Below are positions 10,528-22,451 of a stretch of 64,000 nucleotides of DNA, in pieces. The stretch is from Xanthostigma xanthostigma. Its lineage: Eukaryota; Arthropoda; Insecta; Raphidioptera; Raphidiidae. Where the stretch lies: contig OY754475.1 in NCBI GenBank assembly GCA_963575645.1, forward strand, positions 22,110,509-22,174,508. The letters run 5' to 3'. The stretch's first letter is position 1. Each line of letters begins with the position of its first letter. A program made the translations under genes and the position numbers. Below the pieces are notes generated by a model that was not told the origin of the DNA, searched no databases, and saw nothing but the letters and a program-made list of their open reading frames with translations.

Positions 10528-12374
10528 TAATATAATTACTTAAACAATTGTCGACGTACTACTTATAAAAATACAAAACTGAGAGATTTTTGACCTAGTA
10601 CGTGAGTAAGGATAAAATAACTTAAACGGAAGAAGTGTTTTTGCTACATTTTTTTTATATAAATCGTGAAATCTGTTCCGTTCATTTAAGGTGCTGTTTA
10701 AAATTATGAATGATTCTAATTAAACCGGGGCAACGGATATTCGTTAATTAAGGTGACTAAAGTGGCACTGTTTGGATATTTTGGTAATTTGTGATAGAAA
10801 ATATTTATAAATACCTGTCATTTTATGAATTTGTGCTATCCGTTCCCAATATTATTAACAACAAGCAAATTGATAAATTTGTTAGTTTAGAATATTTATT
10901 GAATAATATCTGTCCATTTATTTATCTATTTATTTCATCCGATTTCAATTTACCAACACGCACGTAAAATATATATTTCCTAAATTTTAAATTAGTTAAT
11001 TTAAATAAATTTCATTTCACTTTACAAAACTGTCTTCAAATAAATTAACATATAGTTAATATTTTAAAATTAGTTTTTTTTTTCAAACCACACATAAATT
11101 TTGTTATCCACTTAATGGCTTGGCAAATATAGAAAAAACGTTTTTATATTTTGAACGTGATAATATCTTGATTCTAAAATGGTGCAAATTAATTTAATTT
11201 TTCTATTTTTGCGAGGAATAAAACTGTGAGACCCTTAGGGCCTCGACTATTCTCAAGTAGGTACATGTTTAAAATAATGTCGAGTTGGGAATACCCGAGG
11301 ACGCTCTGAGAATTGGCGAAATTGGCAACCAGATTTTATATAAAGGAGAAAAAGAGTGTGATACCAATTTGAGTGTGTTGATTCGCACACATTTCGATGA
11401 AACATGCATCGTTCTCTTCGTTTTAATGAGGGAATGTGCACAATATATGTTTCATCACGATTTGTGTACGAACTCAGGAGAAATCAAATGAATGAAACGC
11501 TCAGTATTTAATGAGTCGCTTGAATTGAGAGGTTGGGAAGCTGAAAATTTGGGATTGTTATATTTCTTTATGTGAGAAATCAAAAACAAAATATAAAAAT
11601 AAATTGGGGCGGAAAATTAAAAAATAATATTTCAGAATCTCGGCAACAGCGCTACCTGCCGGGTTCAACTATTTAGGTGACCGCATAAGTACAAAAAAAA
11701 TCATCAAAATCGGTCAAGCCGTTTAGAAGGAGAATAATTACAAACACACGGATACCGGAATTTTCTATATAAAGATTTAGCGTAGTTTTGTTACTCGAAA
11801 AAGGCACACATTTTCTGACGAATTTCGTTTCATCGAAGCGGTATCGCTTAAGAAAATATGACTGAAAATCATTTCGTATACCGATTCGAAAGGGAAACAA
11901 AAATCATGTCAAGTTTAAGATTTTTCAAAAATGCATTTCTAGATCTCGTAGCTGTGATTAAACAACTGAAAGTCAGAGAAAAATAAAACAAATGATTCCG
12001 TGAGCATTAATTATATGTGTCTCTGAACAGGGCAGACAAATAACTCGTTTTGTAAATAAATGAAACATAAACAGCTATTTTTATTATTTTAATTTTATTC
12101 TCACCTTCAGTTTTAAATAACTATAAAATGTCATTGGATAACATTTTGAAATGACTTTATTATTTCGATTAAACTTGACTTTTTTAAGATTCAACGCAGA
12201 GATTAAAAAATATACACACATCTCGAGTTAACCGTTTCGTGTCCAAATTTTATCTTTCGTCTCTGTATAGCCCCGCTGATGAGCTCACCTGTTTCTTCAT
12301 CTCAATACTATCGGTGTCCAGTTTTGGGTTTGACAATAACCAAAAGAGAGAGAGAGAATGGAATGTTACTTTTT
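10528..12374. other. intergenic, mostly AT-rich
   Basis: 11650-11775 carries, on the minus strand, the 5' part of a Helitron-like repeat (A|TC start at 11775, then a CCGTGTG-type word). Short frames at 11253-11491 are not convincing. The rest holds no recognisable feature. Confidence 0.4.
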
Positions 12375-12470
12375 AGGGTTTCGTACCTCAAGAGGTAAAA
12401 AAGGAACCCTTATAGGATCACTTTGTTGTCTGTCTGTCTGTCAAGACTCTTAGGAATCAAAACCTATATA
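12375..12470 (+). repeat. 5' fragment of a lepidopteran dispersed repeat
   Basis: Shares AGGGTTTCGTACCTC, GGAACCCTTATAGGATCAC and a CTGTCTGTC run with the longer copy at 50339-50880. It ends abruptly after about 95 bases. Confidence 0.6.
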
Positions 12471-13261
12471 CAAGCAAATAAAGTTTGTCGTTAAAATGCC
12501 GAAGAAAAATCGGGCGGACATTGAATTTTGTGGCTTGTCTGTATTGGACGAGTCGGCGAAAAAAGATTCGGTCGTGTTTATCTTTGACGCATTCCAACGC
12601 TTCCACTATTACAGTAAGACTCCGGTCGAAGATGGGTTAAGAGAACGGTTTCCCATTGGCTATTTCGGCATTTCTTTACTTATTTATAATTTCGTTCACA
12701 TAACCCTTTTGCATATTATAAAAGCAGGCAATTTGTAAATGCTACACCTGCGGAATTTAGATATTATTGTGTTGGTATTGTTGGTTAGTTCGGTTGGTAA
12801 TGTTTATCTCCTCATTATCAATTGTGTTCGTTGCGTCATTTTACTTATGGTGTCAACTGTGACATTAATTATTTGTAAAGGCGGGACTTGGGAATTACTC
12901 TTCTTCTTCTTCCATGGGTTGATTGATTTGGCCAACGCCTCATATTGTTCAGCGATCTCATCTAGAATGTCATCAAATTGGCCTTGTTGACTAAAATTTA
13001 CATAATGAATGAATTTACAATTCGCGTTTTGCTATTGTCTTTATGGTTGTTATTTCGTCTGAACTCTTTTGTGGTGTCAAAACTAGAAGAGTGATAGTCC
13101 ATAAAAAAATCCTAACGTACTTATATTATATTTATATACAATGCGTTCACCGAAAGTGGCAACCGTGAATAATTCATGTATCCTACTATTTAAGACTTTG
13201 CTGGGCCCCTTCAGCCAGGTTTTTGATCTGGTGTTCGGAAATTACAAAAGAAGTGCTACAC
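12471..13261. other. intergenic; one candidate minus-strand open frame
   Basis: On the minus strand a TTTTAG acceptor-like site at about 12991 precedes an open frame from 12989 to a TAA at 12804-12806 (61 codons, starting QQGQFDDILDEIAEQYEAL). Two plus-strand frames (12496-12738, 12739-12990) overlap it. I recognise none of them. The minus frame looks protein-like, but its length alone is not significant. Confidence 0.2.
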
Positions 13262-13787
13262 AAAGGACCCCGTACAAACCTTATGGGATTTGATTCTCGG
13301 TTAAATTGATCAAAAATGGTTTTATTTTATAGTTTAAACTTTAAAGGACACTAAGAAAAAGTGTTCATGGGCGCATAGCCTAAAAGCCAATAGATTTTTA
13401 GCTACAGATATGTTTAGCGAGATTTTAGATATAGGGACATCCATTGAATTCACAAACATGTTCCATGTTCAACTTTTGTGCTTTTTTTTAGAAATAGAAA
13501 AACAGTCCAAAACTAGGTACCGTTGGAATGTGTTACCAATGTCATATTCAGATTCAGCGCACTCGAAAACATATTTCAAGAACTTAGGATTTTTTTAAGA
13601 TTGTGAGTTCAATGGATATCCCTATATCTAAAATCTCGCTAAACATATCTGCAGCTAAAAATCTATTGGTTTTTAGGCTATGCGCCCAAGGACACTTTTC
13701 TTTAGTGTCCTTTAAACCATAAAACAAATCAATTTTCGATCAATTTAACCGAGAACCAAATCCCATAAGGTTAGTGCGGAATCCTTT
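13262..13787. mobile_element. foldback element, long inverted arms
   Basis: Arms of about 185 bp start CCTTATGGGATTTG and pass through GGGCGCATAGCC. They match each other in inverted orientation around a centre of about 140 bp. The outermost bases (AAAGGAYYCCGYAC) also match. This is a shorter relative of the element at 17709-19538. No protein is encoded. Confidence 0.75.
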
Positions 13788-14825
13788 TCACGCTCAAATA
13801 CCTACTCAAAACTGTTTGATAGCTCCTTCTACTGTGAGGGGCAGTCGAGAGAACCAGAATGCCCACATGGTCGGGTTGTCATCGTGTATATAAAACAACT
13901 ACCGCGATGGACACTGGCCAGGTGTAATAAAGATTCCGTACATCTTAGTGTTCGGTGTAAAACAAGCCCGTTATCAAACGCTCATGTTTATACTAACGTT
14001 TTTATCTAAACAGCGTTGTTAAACCAACAATTTCTTTCAACTAAAACCCTCATTATCGTAAAACCATAAAACTGTATCATCAATTAAATAAAGGCGTTTA
14101 TACCTATCTGTCTATAACGAAACAAACGAACGACGAGCATATATATATATAGAAAAAAAAAGAAACACGAGTTTTAACATCTGAACATCACCTTTCGTCG
14201 AGTAATGAATCACCTACATTCCAACGTATCGTTTTGTCTCTGTCTATTTTACAAGGGTGTGGCTTGTCCTATTCACTTGCACCAACAATAAATTACCACT
14301 TAACTAATACAGCATTATAACAACAAGTTTACTGGAGTTGAAAAAAAAAGCATTTCGACAGCGGCGTACATAATTGAAGTCGTTTTTAATTGATTGATCG
14401 TCACTGTCCGATGTTTGTTTTTATAACTCTAGTCTTCCGGGGCTTGGCTTTTGATTTGGCAGCGAAATTGATCTTCCGTGTGATCTGAATCCTGTGATTT
14501 GCTCAAGGTTAGTAGATTAAATAGGTTGCCTCGTTCCATCCGACCAATCAGCGTAAGCGCGGGAGTGAAGTTCGTATTTTTATCAATCTATAAGACCACG
14601 TAAATCTCTTACCTCAAAAATTAAATTAATTGCATATAGTATCGATATCGTGTTTTTAGATTTCTTTCTCATTAAAGTTTGTACCACGTAATCAATTGAA
14701 AGGTCCGCCGGATGACGTCATCCCTCCACTACTATCCAACGGAAACCTCGATAATCTCCTAATCGTGATTTTCGCTCGCTTATTCATCGTCATTATAGCA
14801 TATATTAAACGGGAAGAAATAAACT
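13788..14825. other. intergenic
   Basis: Contains a short (AT)n run near 14140 and a stretch at 13850-13960 with TATATAAAA and AATAAAG that could be a promoter-like or LTR-like relic. Neither can be supported further. Confidence 0.35.
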
Positions 14826-15053
14826 GGCGTAGTGGTGAGAGCACTAGACTCGCATTCGGGAAGTATCGGGTTCGAATCCCGGCGGGGGCAGATATGTCCG
14901 GGACTTTTTCCTGCTACCTCTTGCCGAGAAACGGTAATTCCTGTACAGGCCATCTTGTTGTTGTTTTCTGTGGTTTCCCTCAATAATTCCAGATAAATAT
15001 CAAGATTCAAAGCCAAGGGCGATTACCTGTCAAACTCCTATGCTCAAAATTTG
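14826..15053 (+). mobile_element. tRNA-Ala-like SINE
   Basis: GCGTAGTGGTGAGAGC serves as A box and GGTTCGAATCCC as B box in a tRNA-like head whose anticodon-loop position reads CGC, as in tRNA-Ala. A body of about 150 bp follows, ending TATGCTCAAAATTT. Copies lie at 31543-31777 (minus, nearly full) and 51225-51302 (minus, 3' part only). The body and dispersed copies exclude a functional tRNA gene. Confidence 0.85.
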
Positions 15054-16264
15054 CCTACCGTATCCTAATGTCCTAAAATTCCTTCATTTGCCAATTGCTA
15101 TTAATTAAGTGGAAGTTAACTTCCGTAGCTACCGTATGTCAACAAAACTTGAGTACCGTGTCAGGGCGTCTCAAATTAAATTCACTGCGGATCGTTTCTT
15201 GCTCACGGAAGAGCGCAGAGATTCCTCGATCTGCGCCACTGATCGGGCGTACATTTGTGTCTGTGTATATCATTAAATAAATATACAACTTCAGATGGTT
15301 GTTAAATCCACTCCGTGGAGTGGTTTTCGAACCATAAATGATCGCCAACATTATGATAATATATTGTTGTTAAAAAGTTTAGAATAACATTTCATCTTCA
15401 CGTTACTACAAACACTCGATCATCCTCATCATCATCATCTTATCCTTATTATAATAGACAACCGCCGGTGTGAACAACAATACTCCTTGTTTTAGTGGAA
15501 TTGGCTTTCTTCTATCTCGACATTTCGGTTTTGGAGAGACGAAAAGATATGTTTGTTTCCTAGTCGCGCGTTATCGAAACGGGCAGGCAAGGACTACTAT
15601 CTTGGAAACGAGAGCACTTATTGAACAGCTTACATCTTAATAGGCGGATTTGGCTCACAATCGGAAGATAATGCAGTTTCGAGTCATGGACCATCGGGTT
15701 GTTTTTTACTGTTTAATAGGTAAAAATTGCAAAAAGGTGCAACTTTGAGGGAACGTTTATGTATGTATGTCAGGCTGTAGGCAGGGGGGTGTTTTGGGAG
15801 TTCAAACCCCCACCCTACTCCCCGAAAAGCCTTAGCCAACCCACGCTCACTAAAATATGTTCGACTCTTTTTTCGGATGTGATACGATAATTGGATTCCA
15901 CGTTTTTCGGAACGAGTAGATTAAATTAGATATATTTGGGGTGATAAGACACTTGATATCTCACAAACACTGCGACCTAAAAAATCTTTTGTGCATCCCC
16001 TAATAGTGTTATTCCCAGTCTGCTAGAATGCTTTTTATGAACCTTATTACCGTACTGGGGGTTGCTCTCCATATGTCCTCAGACTTTGGAAAAGGCCTGT
16101 TAAGATATAGCAGCCTTTTGGAGTTCGGAACGAGTAAAATTGAAATGTAATGCATTGTTAATAAATTAAATGAATCATTAAAATTTTTCGTCGAAATTTA
16201 CGTCGGCTGCCTTTTATTTAAATTAGTATTTATGTAAAATTATAATAATATGTATGCTTATTAC
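15054..16264. other. intergenic
   Basis: A perfect short palindrome CCACTCCGTGGAGTGG lies near 15310. The words CGGAACGAGTA recur at about 15909 and 16127. No gene is supported. Confidence 0.35.
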
Positions 16265-16640
16265 TTATTGTCTCTGGTCCAGAGCTCGACTCCCCCGGAG
16301 GTGAATTTCTGGCAACGGCCTTGGAGCATGATACACAATCTATCAAAATTACACCTTCGTACGATGACTGGAACTGTGTTTCATCAGTTCTTGTCAAAAT
16401 TCAACATTGTAACCATGAAAAAGTTCTTCCACTTTTCGAATTAGTGGAAATTACTGGCCTAAGTTTCTTGCCTAGGAACGGAAAGTTCTGTATCGACCAT
16501 TTTGTTGAAAGTTTCGTCGTCGACGTTCACTCCTGGATATGCCCTAGCGGTGTGTAGAGTCCTCTCCCGAAAGAAGGAGAGAGAAGGATAGACCGGCGTT
16601 GTGGCCATCTCTGTACATTGATCGAACTCCGTACATTTTG
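16265..16640 (+). repeat. possible decayed SINE
   Basis: GAGCTCGACTCCC near the start resembles a B box, and TTGCCTAGGAACGGAAAG resembles the SINE body word TTGCCGAGAAACGGTAAT at about 14931. The resemblance is partial, so this is tentative. Confidence 0.3.
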
Positions 16641-17708
16641 AATGCCGCTTGTATCGGTAAATAAATAATGTAATTAATTATTTCCCTTTCATAGCGTGGC
16701 AGATGAATTAAACTCCCAAACTTTTTATCTCTTTGTATATTAAATTATACTATGATTATATTATTTTTGGTTATTGTACGCTACAATAAAATATAGAAGA
16801 CGAGTAATATAATACCTTGTATATTTGAAGTTACCATAAATTTACAACGCAAATTTAAAAAGGTGGAGCTATTTATGAGCTCTCTGTCCTTTGGAATGAT
16901 TTCAAATAGATATTTTTGCAGTTTTTTTATTTTTAAATAAATATATCTTTTAGTATTTTTGGAGTTTGCTCCTTAAGAAATGATTTTGAGAGTTATAAGG
17001 CCCGGTACGTAAATTTTATGAGTAATCAAATCAATTGGTGAGGCGTTACGCTCCACCGCTTCAAGTGTGACGTTACGCTCGTCCGCTTCAAAAGAGGCAA
17101 ACATATATATCTGTAGGATTTAACGTGCGAAAGAATGAGATGGAATACATTACACAGCGTATCTAAGGAGTAAACTCCAGTCGTGCGTCGGAGCTGACAC
17201 ACACACACTTTTTTTTAACTTCAAAAATGCGGTAGAAACTTCCCAATTTGCAAACGACTTTTGACATTTCATTCGTTTATCGGCTAGAAAATTGAAACGA
17301 AATGTTAGTAACGGCACTGCCACAAGGTGTTCCACTGATGGCCCGGCTAATTATATCATTATAGGCACATAATATATAGGATATTTGCTTTTTTTTAAAC
17401 AATTCCTTTCTCCGTCTATACATATTAAATTTATATCGAATGACTGTTAATTAGATAGAAGAAAATTATATAGCTGTTATTTTGATATGTTGTGTTATGT
17501 TTCATGTGTTGTGTGCGCCTATACATTAGTGCGGCACCCTATGGCAGGTATGCGGACACGGACATCTCCCGATCAAGGATTAGACCGTCGCAATCTGCCG
17601 TCAATTAAATTGTTATTCACAACTTTCATTAGTAACCCTTTTCACGACGTCATCGCCTATAAGAGTTAATTCATACTTTCTGTTTGTTTCTTTTTTTTTT
17701 GTAACCAT
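16641..17708. other. intergenic, nothing recognised
   Basis: AT-rich DNA with a (CA)n run near 17195 and a short duplication of GTTACGCTC CACCGCTTCAA type at 17046-17090. Frames of about 60 codons are chance-sized. Confidence 0.35.
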
Positions 17709-19538
17709 TGCATTTGGTTCTCGGTTAAACTGATCGAAAACTGTTTTATTTTATAGTTTAAAGGTCACTAAAAACAGTGTCCGTGGGCGCATAGCCCAAG
17801 AACCAACAGATTTTTAGCTACAGATATGCTTAGAGAGATTTTAGATATAGGATATCTATTGAATTTAGAATCTTAAAGAATCTTAAGGAGGTTGATCCGT
17901 TACAGTCCCAATCAAAAGTAAGTCGAATTCTAAATGGGAACTTTTATAGTTTATAAGTCGATGATACCAATAAATTATTGTCATAAAGGCATAAATAAAT
18001 ATTTTTTTTAACGTGATAACGTCTTATAAATTGATGAATCACCAATCTTATAAATTGATAAAACACCGGCTGCATGCACGAAAAAGTGTAACGGTCGTAA
18101 CGTTCCTAACGTTCGTAACGCGTAACGCGTAACGTTCCGCCTGACCCTGTGCGTGCTTTTTGCTAATTTCTCGCTCAATTTAAATCAGATCGGTTTGAAA
18201 CCAGTCTTAAACGAAAGAGGAGAACATTTTACATAGATTTCGTGTAACAGAATTTGCCTAAACAGTTTTTTAATACAAATTTATATCGAAAAATAGCTGT
18301 ATAAATGCAATGTTGTCTAATGCATGGCGCGACGCGGTCGGTCGTCTTTGTTTGCCGTACATGGAAATTAGAATATAACGTATGTCTTGTCTTAACATGA
18401 AAACGGCTGCATTTATAATGTTTAATTCAATTTTTTGACATTAGTATTTTGTGAAATGCAACGCCTTCTAAGTTAAGTATTGGAATAACTAATTATTATT
18501 AGAACATAATACTTTGACAGTTGCAAACGTCACTTTTGACATTTCTTATCATTCCGACACCAAGGATAAGCGGATTGAAACCAAATTTTGGGAGGTTTAG
18601 GTTATGTATTACGGAATACGTTATCACGTAAAACTATCGTCCGTAAACCGACTTTACAGACAACCAATTTTTTTTTTTAATATTAATTAATCATTTCAGT
18701 ACTTTATACTTAATGGACTAACTTTTGTATTTTTTGTACAAAGTTAGGTTAAAAAAAATACATTTATGTAAATATCTGTATTTTACATATTTTTTGCAGT
18801 AAATAATTGAAAAAAGAAATTAGAAGTAATAAAAATTAAAATTAAATCATTAAAAAGTTGAAAATTCAGTTAAAATTGTTAAATCTGTCAAGAATAAAAG
18901 TTCATAATCGAAAAGTGCTAAGGTTTAATAATTTTTTTTTATTGATTAAAAGTCTCCTAATTAAATTGGAAAAAATATTAAAATATGCGTAAGACATCGA
19001 TGCTTTACATAGATAGTTTTTGGAACTGCTGACATTATTTGGTTATTTGCAAAAAATTAAAATGAACAGTTTGCATGCTAGCTTGACATATTTTCCATAA
19101 GACTACATGTAAAAGTTTTTTTTAATTTTTAACTTTATAAATCTCCTAATGATTTTGGATTTATTACAGAAAATTTTGTCATAAAAAAATCTATTAAAAA
19201 AACTTTATTTTAGATTTTTTTCATTATCTTCGTAAAACGGCTCAACCTCCTTAAGCTCTAGAAACATGTTTTCGAGTGCGCTAAATCCGAATATGACTTT
19301 ATTATCTTATTATCTTTCTATTTCTAAAAAAAAGCACAAAAGTTGAACATGGAACATGTTTGTGAATTCAATGGATATCCCTATATCTATAAAAATATAT
19401 TTAGGTAAAAATTTATTGGTGTTTAGGCTATGCGCCCATGGACACTTTTTCTTAATGATCTTTAAGCTATAAAATAAATTCATTTTCGATCAATTTAACC
19501 TAAAACCAAATCCCATAACGTTGGTGCGGGGTGCTTTA
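17709..19538. mobile_element. large foldback element with inserted repeat
   Basis: The left arm (17709-17902) and right arm (19231-19538) are inverted copies through the same GGGCGCATAGCC and ATTTTAGATATAGG words as at 13262-13787. They continue inward to CTTAAGGAGGTTGA, which the shorter copy lacks in inverted form. The core holds the ACGTGATAACGT repeat at 18009-18680. No transposase frame is present. Confidence 0.65.
18009..18680 (+). repeat. ACGTGATAACGT family, copy 1
   Basis: Starts ACGTGATAACGTCTTATAAA and ends GTAAACCGACTTTACAGACA followed by CCAA and a T-run. The TGATAACGT word is inverted near the 3' end (ACGTTATCACGT). Shared with 39521-40106 and 42889-43544. The first 80 bases stay open in one frame in all three copies. 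Superfamily unknown. Confidence 0.65.
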
Positions 19539-19968
19539 TAAACAAAACGACCCACTTCGCGGCTTGTTTGTTTTGGTTCGAATCTCGGAAGCTGCCTAAA
19601 TCCGTGGACAGACAGAGCGATCCATCCCTGGCGATAATATAATATTATCCAAATGTATTTTGTATAATAATTATGTTGTTATTAATGAGCCGGAGTAAAT
19701 TATTGGTTTACACGCGCCTTAGGTCCAACAGCATACCTGTGTGTTGTGTGTTTGCTGGTTGATTGTATTATATGTATGTTGTATTTATAATATTATAACT
19801 AATGTATCTATGAAATCTGTTAATGTACCCATGTTATTCTCTCCCTCTCTTTCTCTCTTCTCTCATTTCTACCTTCATCAACACAGAACTGATACATCCA
19901 CGAATATCTCGTACCCTCATAGCAAATAAAATCTCAACAAAAAAAACAATATTTCTATATGTATTATA
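19539..19968. other. intergenic
   Basis: A B-box-like GGTTCGAATCTC at about 19575 has no matching A box. The rest is AT-rich with a CT-rich tract near 19835-19865. Confidence 0.35.
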
Positions 19969-20078
19969 CTAGCGGCCCGGTCCGGCTTCGCTCGAGTTTG
20001 TAGATTTTCCGACTTGTTTTCCTTTTTTATAGGTATTGATTTCATTTTAGTGCAGTCGGGTTTCTTGTTTTTTGGAAA
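19969..20078 (-). repeat. Helitron-like 3' end, minus orientation
   Basis: CTAGCGGCCCGGTCCGGCTT is the reverse-oriented hairpin-plus-CTAG end. The fragment runs into the Tigger MITE that starts at 20081. Confidence 0.5.
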
Positions 20079-20080
20079 TA

Positions 20081-20925
20081 CAGTGTAAACTCCACTTAAC
20101 GTCACTCGATATAACGACAAACAACTTAAAACGTCGAAATTACTTAACTCTAGTTGGTTTACCTTGTTGCACATACAATGATACACTCTAAATAACAACA
20201 ACAACACGTCATCATTAAGGAATAAACAGTACTTGTTTGTTATTTTGTTGCTTTGTTGTCGGCATCATGCCTACCGAACATTCTAAGAAATTCGATTTTT
20301 TGTTTGTTGGGATTATCTTTCATATGTTTAGCTCAGCTGCTTTGTTGGTCAGTTGTAAATCATATATATTAATACGCTAAGGTTTAAGATGTTTGCCTCC
20401 CTTTTTAGAAAAAACCTCACAATTTCTCCACATAAATTATATATCATTTTACAGATAATTGCTTGCTCTACTGACATCGACAACTAAAAAATTTATTATT
20501 GCTATTGTTTTTGTAAATTAATTAAACTCTGAACAGCGTCTGCCATCTGACGGCGTAACGTTATTACTTCGATCTGTCATCTGACCTTCATATCGTAAAT
20601 ACTGCATACTGCCATCTGACGGGTAACGCTGAACAACGCTTTTGCTACTTACGCCTCTATATGACAATTTTAGTAAAATATTTCTTTTACAACAAAAAGA
20701 AGAACGTTATAAGCAGTGTGCAAAATTAGAAACGAATTGAATACCTGCAATCATATTTGAAAAATAATTTTGTAAAGTGATAATTATTATACTTATTTAG
20801 TGCGAATAATTCGCACAGGTCACGCTAGTTTCATTGTTATGAGTAAATACATATTATAGTAAAAAAATATTATTGGATTATTTCTTCTCTCCGTTTAACG
20901 CACAGTCCCTTGAGTGTTGCTATAT
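20081..20925 (+). mobile_element. Tigger-type MITE, split by a Helitron
   Basis: The left part (20081-20359) matches 4323-4615 almost base for base from CAGTGTAAACTCC. The right part (20829-20925) matches its other end through TTTCTTCTCTCCGTTTAACG. The Helitron at 20360-20828 separates the two. The right terminus is degenerate. Confidence 0.75.
20360..20828 (+). mobile_element. non-autonomous Helitron, complete copy
   Basis: Preceded by A, it starts TCATATATATTAATACGC and ends with the hairpin GTGCGAATAATTCGCAC, then AGGTCACG and CTAG, followed by T. This is the Helitron rule (A|TC...hairpin...CTRR|T). It is 469 bp with no coding and no target duplication. CTGCCATCTGACGG occurs twice inside. 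The host sequence is a Tigger MITE, so it is younger than that. Other copies: 52588-53060 (minus, complete) and 53908-54042 (3' part). Confidence 0.9.
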
Positions 20926-21925
20926 AGAGTTTGCAATGTAATTAAATTTTATTTATTTCTTTTTTTTTAAGGTTTCATACTTTTTAATTTGTTAGTTTTT
21001 TTTAGCAAGAATCTCGATTTTAATTCTGAAGAATATTTGGACATGGGATAGTTCCGTTGAGATCGCAGTATTTATAAATGTTTTGGTATTTGTCTTGGCG
21101 TTTTGGCACCGTTCTAATGGATTTAAATCCAACTGGGAATTGAATTTGTATATATACCGCTTAATATTTAATATTTATGCCTTTTAATTTGGTCGAATAT
21201 TGTCACGTGTGAAAGAACTAGTAATATTCAACACGTATATTAAATATAATTGATAAATTTGGTCGTCCGTAAATGAGAATAATTTACATTCTTCGTTTTT
21301 TTTTTGATCGCGTTCAACCCTATAATTATTAATGATCGTTAGCGTTGCCTAGAAAAACCAGTTTTTCTCATTTCGATATCCTCTCAAAAAATCTTAAGTG
21401 AACATATTTATTAAGACTATACGACTGGTATTTCAAATAACCGAGAAATTATTGAAATTTTGCTAAATTATTTTTTAATATAAGTATCTGCAATAAGTAC
21501 CAAAAACGGTTTACTAACTCGTTTAAAAAAAGTATAATTACAATATTAATTATAATTAAAAAAAAAAAACGAGTGAAGTAAAACTTCTTCCTGACATAAT
21601 TTGTTATTATTCACCCGAAAATTCACAAAATATGAACTTTAAAGTGAATTTACAATTTTACTCACTTTAAACGTTATTGGACAAAATATTAATTTATAAA
21701 ATTGTTCAAGAACGAAATGAACAGTCTAATGAGAGAAGAAGAAATATAAACATAAAGATAACTTTTTTCTGTCACCCGATAGCGCCACTGGCAAGTAAAG
21801 TATGTGTCATTCTATTGTTAGTACTGCTTATATTTTCGGCCACCTGATGGCGCCACTAGCGGACCCCAATATAACTAACGGATCCTAATGTCTTTCGGGC
21901 TCCAGTCTGTCTTATAGGATGCTAA
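20926..21925. other. intergenic, AT-rich
   Basis: Nothing coding. ATGGCGCCACTAGCG and ATAGCGCCACTGGC, around 21780 and 21850, form a duplicated word of unknown origin. Confidence 0.35.
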
Positions 21926-22172
21926 TCTATACTGATGTTATAAAGAGAGAAAGAGAGTGCCAATCTCCGGAACCACTGCACCGATTTAAAAAATTCTTTC
22001 ACCACTATTTAGAACGAACATTCAGGATGAGCATATAATAATTATATGTAATATATTATATATCGCGATAAAATATAAGCGCTTCTCGTGGACACCGATT
22101 TTGCACAGCGCGAGTCGACGAAAAAAACGCTGGCAATCCAATAATTTGGGCGAAGCCGGACCGGGCCGCTAT
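21926..22172 (+). mobile_element. Helitron-like dispersed repeat
   Basis: Starts A|TCTATACTGATGTTATAAAG, which is common lepidopteran repeat text, and ends in GGGCGAAGCCGGACCGGGCC with a degenerate CTAT terminus. Confidence 0.55.
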
Positions 22173-22451
22173 TATTATATAATCGGAACTCATATTCGAA
22201 GACGTTTATAGCGAACAGGCCTTGCATTTTGCACGAAGGCCGCTCGTTTAAAAACACAGACGCTCGTTTGTCCGTGTTGACGTGCAGTGTTCGCGTTACA
22301 TGCATTGTTAGAGTATATGCAAATCGTTACAAAGTGGTCTGTCTGATTCTTACTCGAAAGCGCGCCTCGCCGTATACAGAATCGTCCAAAAAGGCCACGT
22401 CGCATCGTTTCCGCTCGGTTAGCTGACGAGAAAACCGTACAATAAAACGAA
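22173..22451. other. intergenic
   Basis: Short, moderately GC-rich stretch with overlapping frames on both strands (22190-22426). No motif is recognised. Confidence 0.3.

Noticed and set aside
12496-12990. Two adjacent plus-strand frames as one gene with a membrane protein
   Set aside because: No splice or codon signal joins them; hydrophobicity follows T-rich DNA.
13850-13960. Solo LTR suggested by TATATAAAA followed by AATAAAG
   Set aside because: No terminal dinucleotides, target duplication or partner could be found.
14826-14895. Possible functional tRNA-Ala gene
   Set aside because: The tRNA-like head is followed by a SINE body and recurs at 31.5 kb with the same body, so it is a SINE.
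19560-19600. B-box-like GGTTCGAATCTC suggesting a tRNA or SINE
   Set aside because: No A box, no tRNA fold and no body shared with other SINEs.
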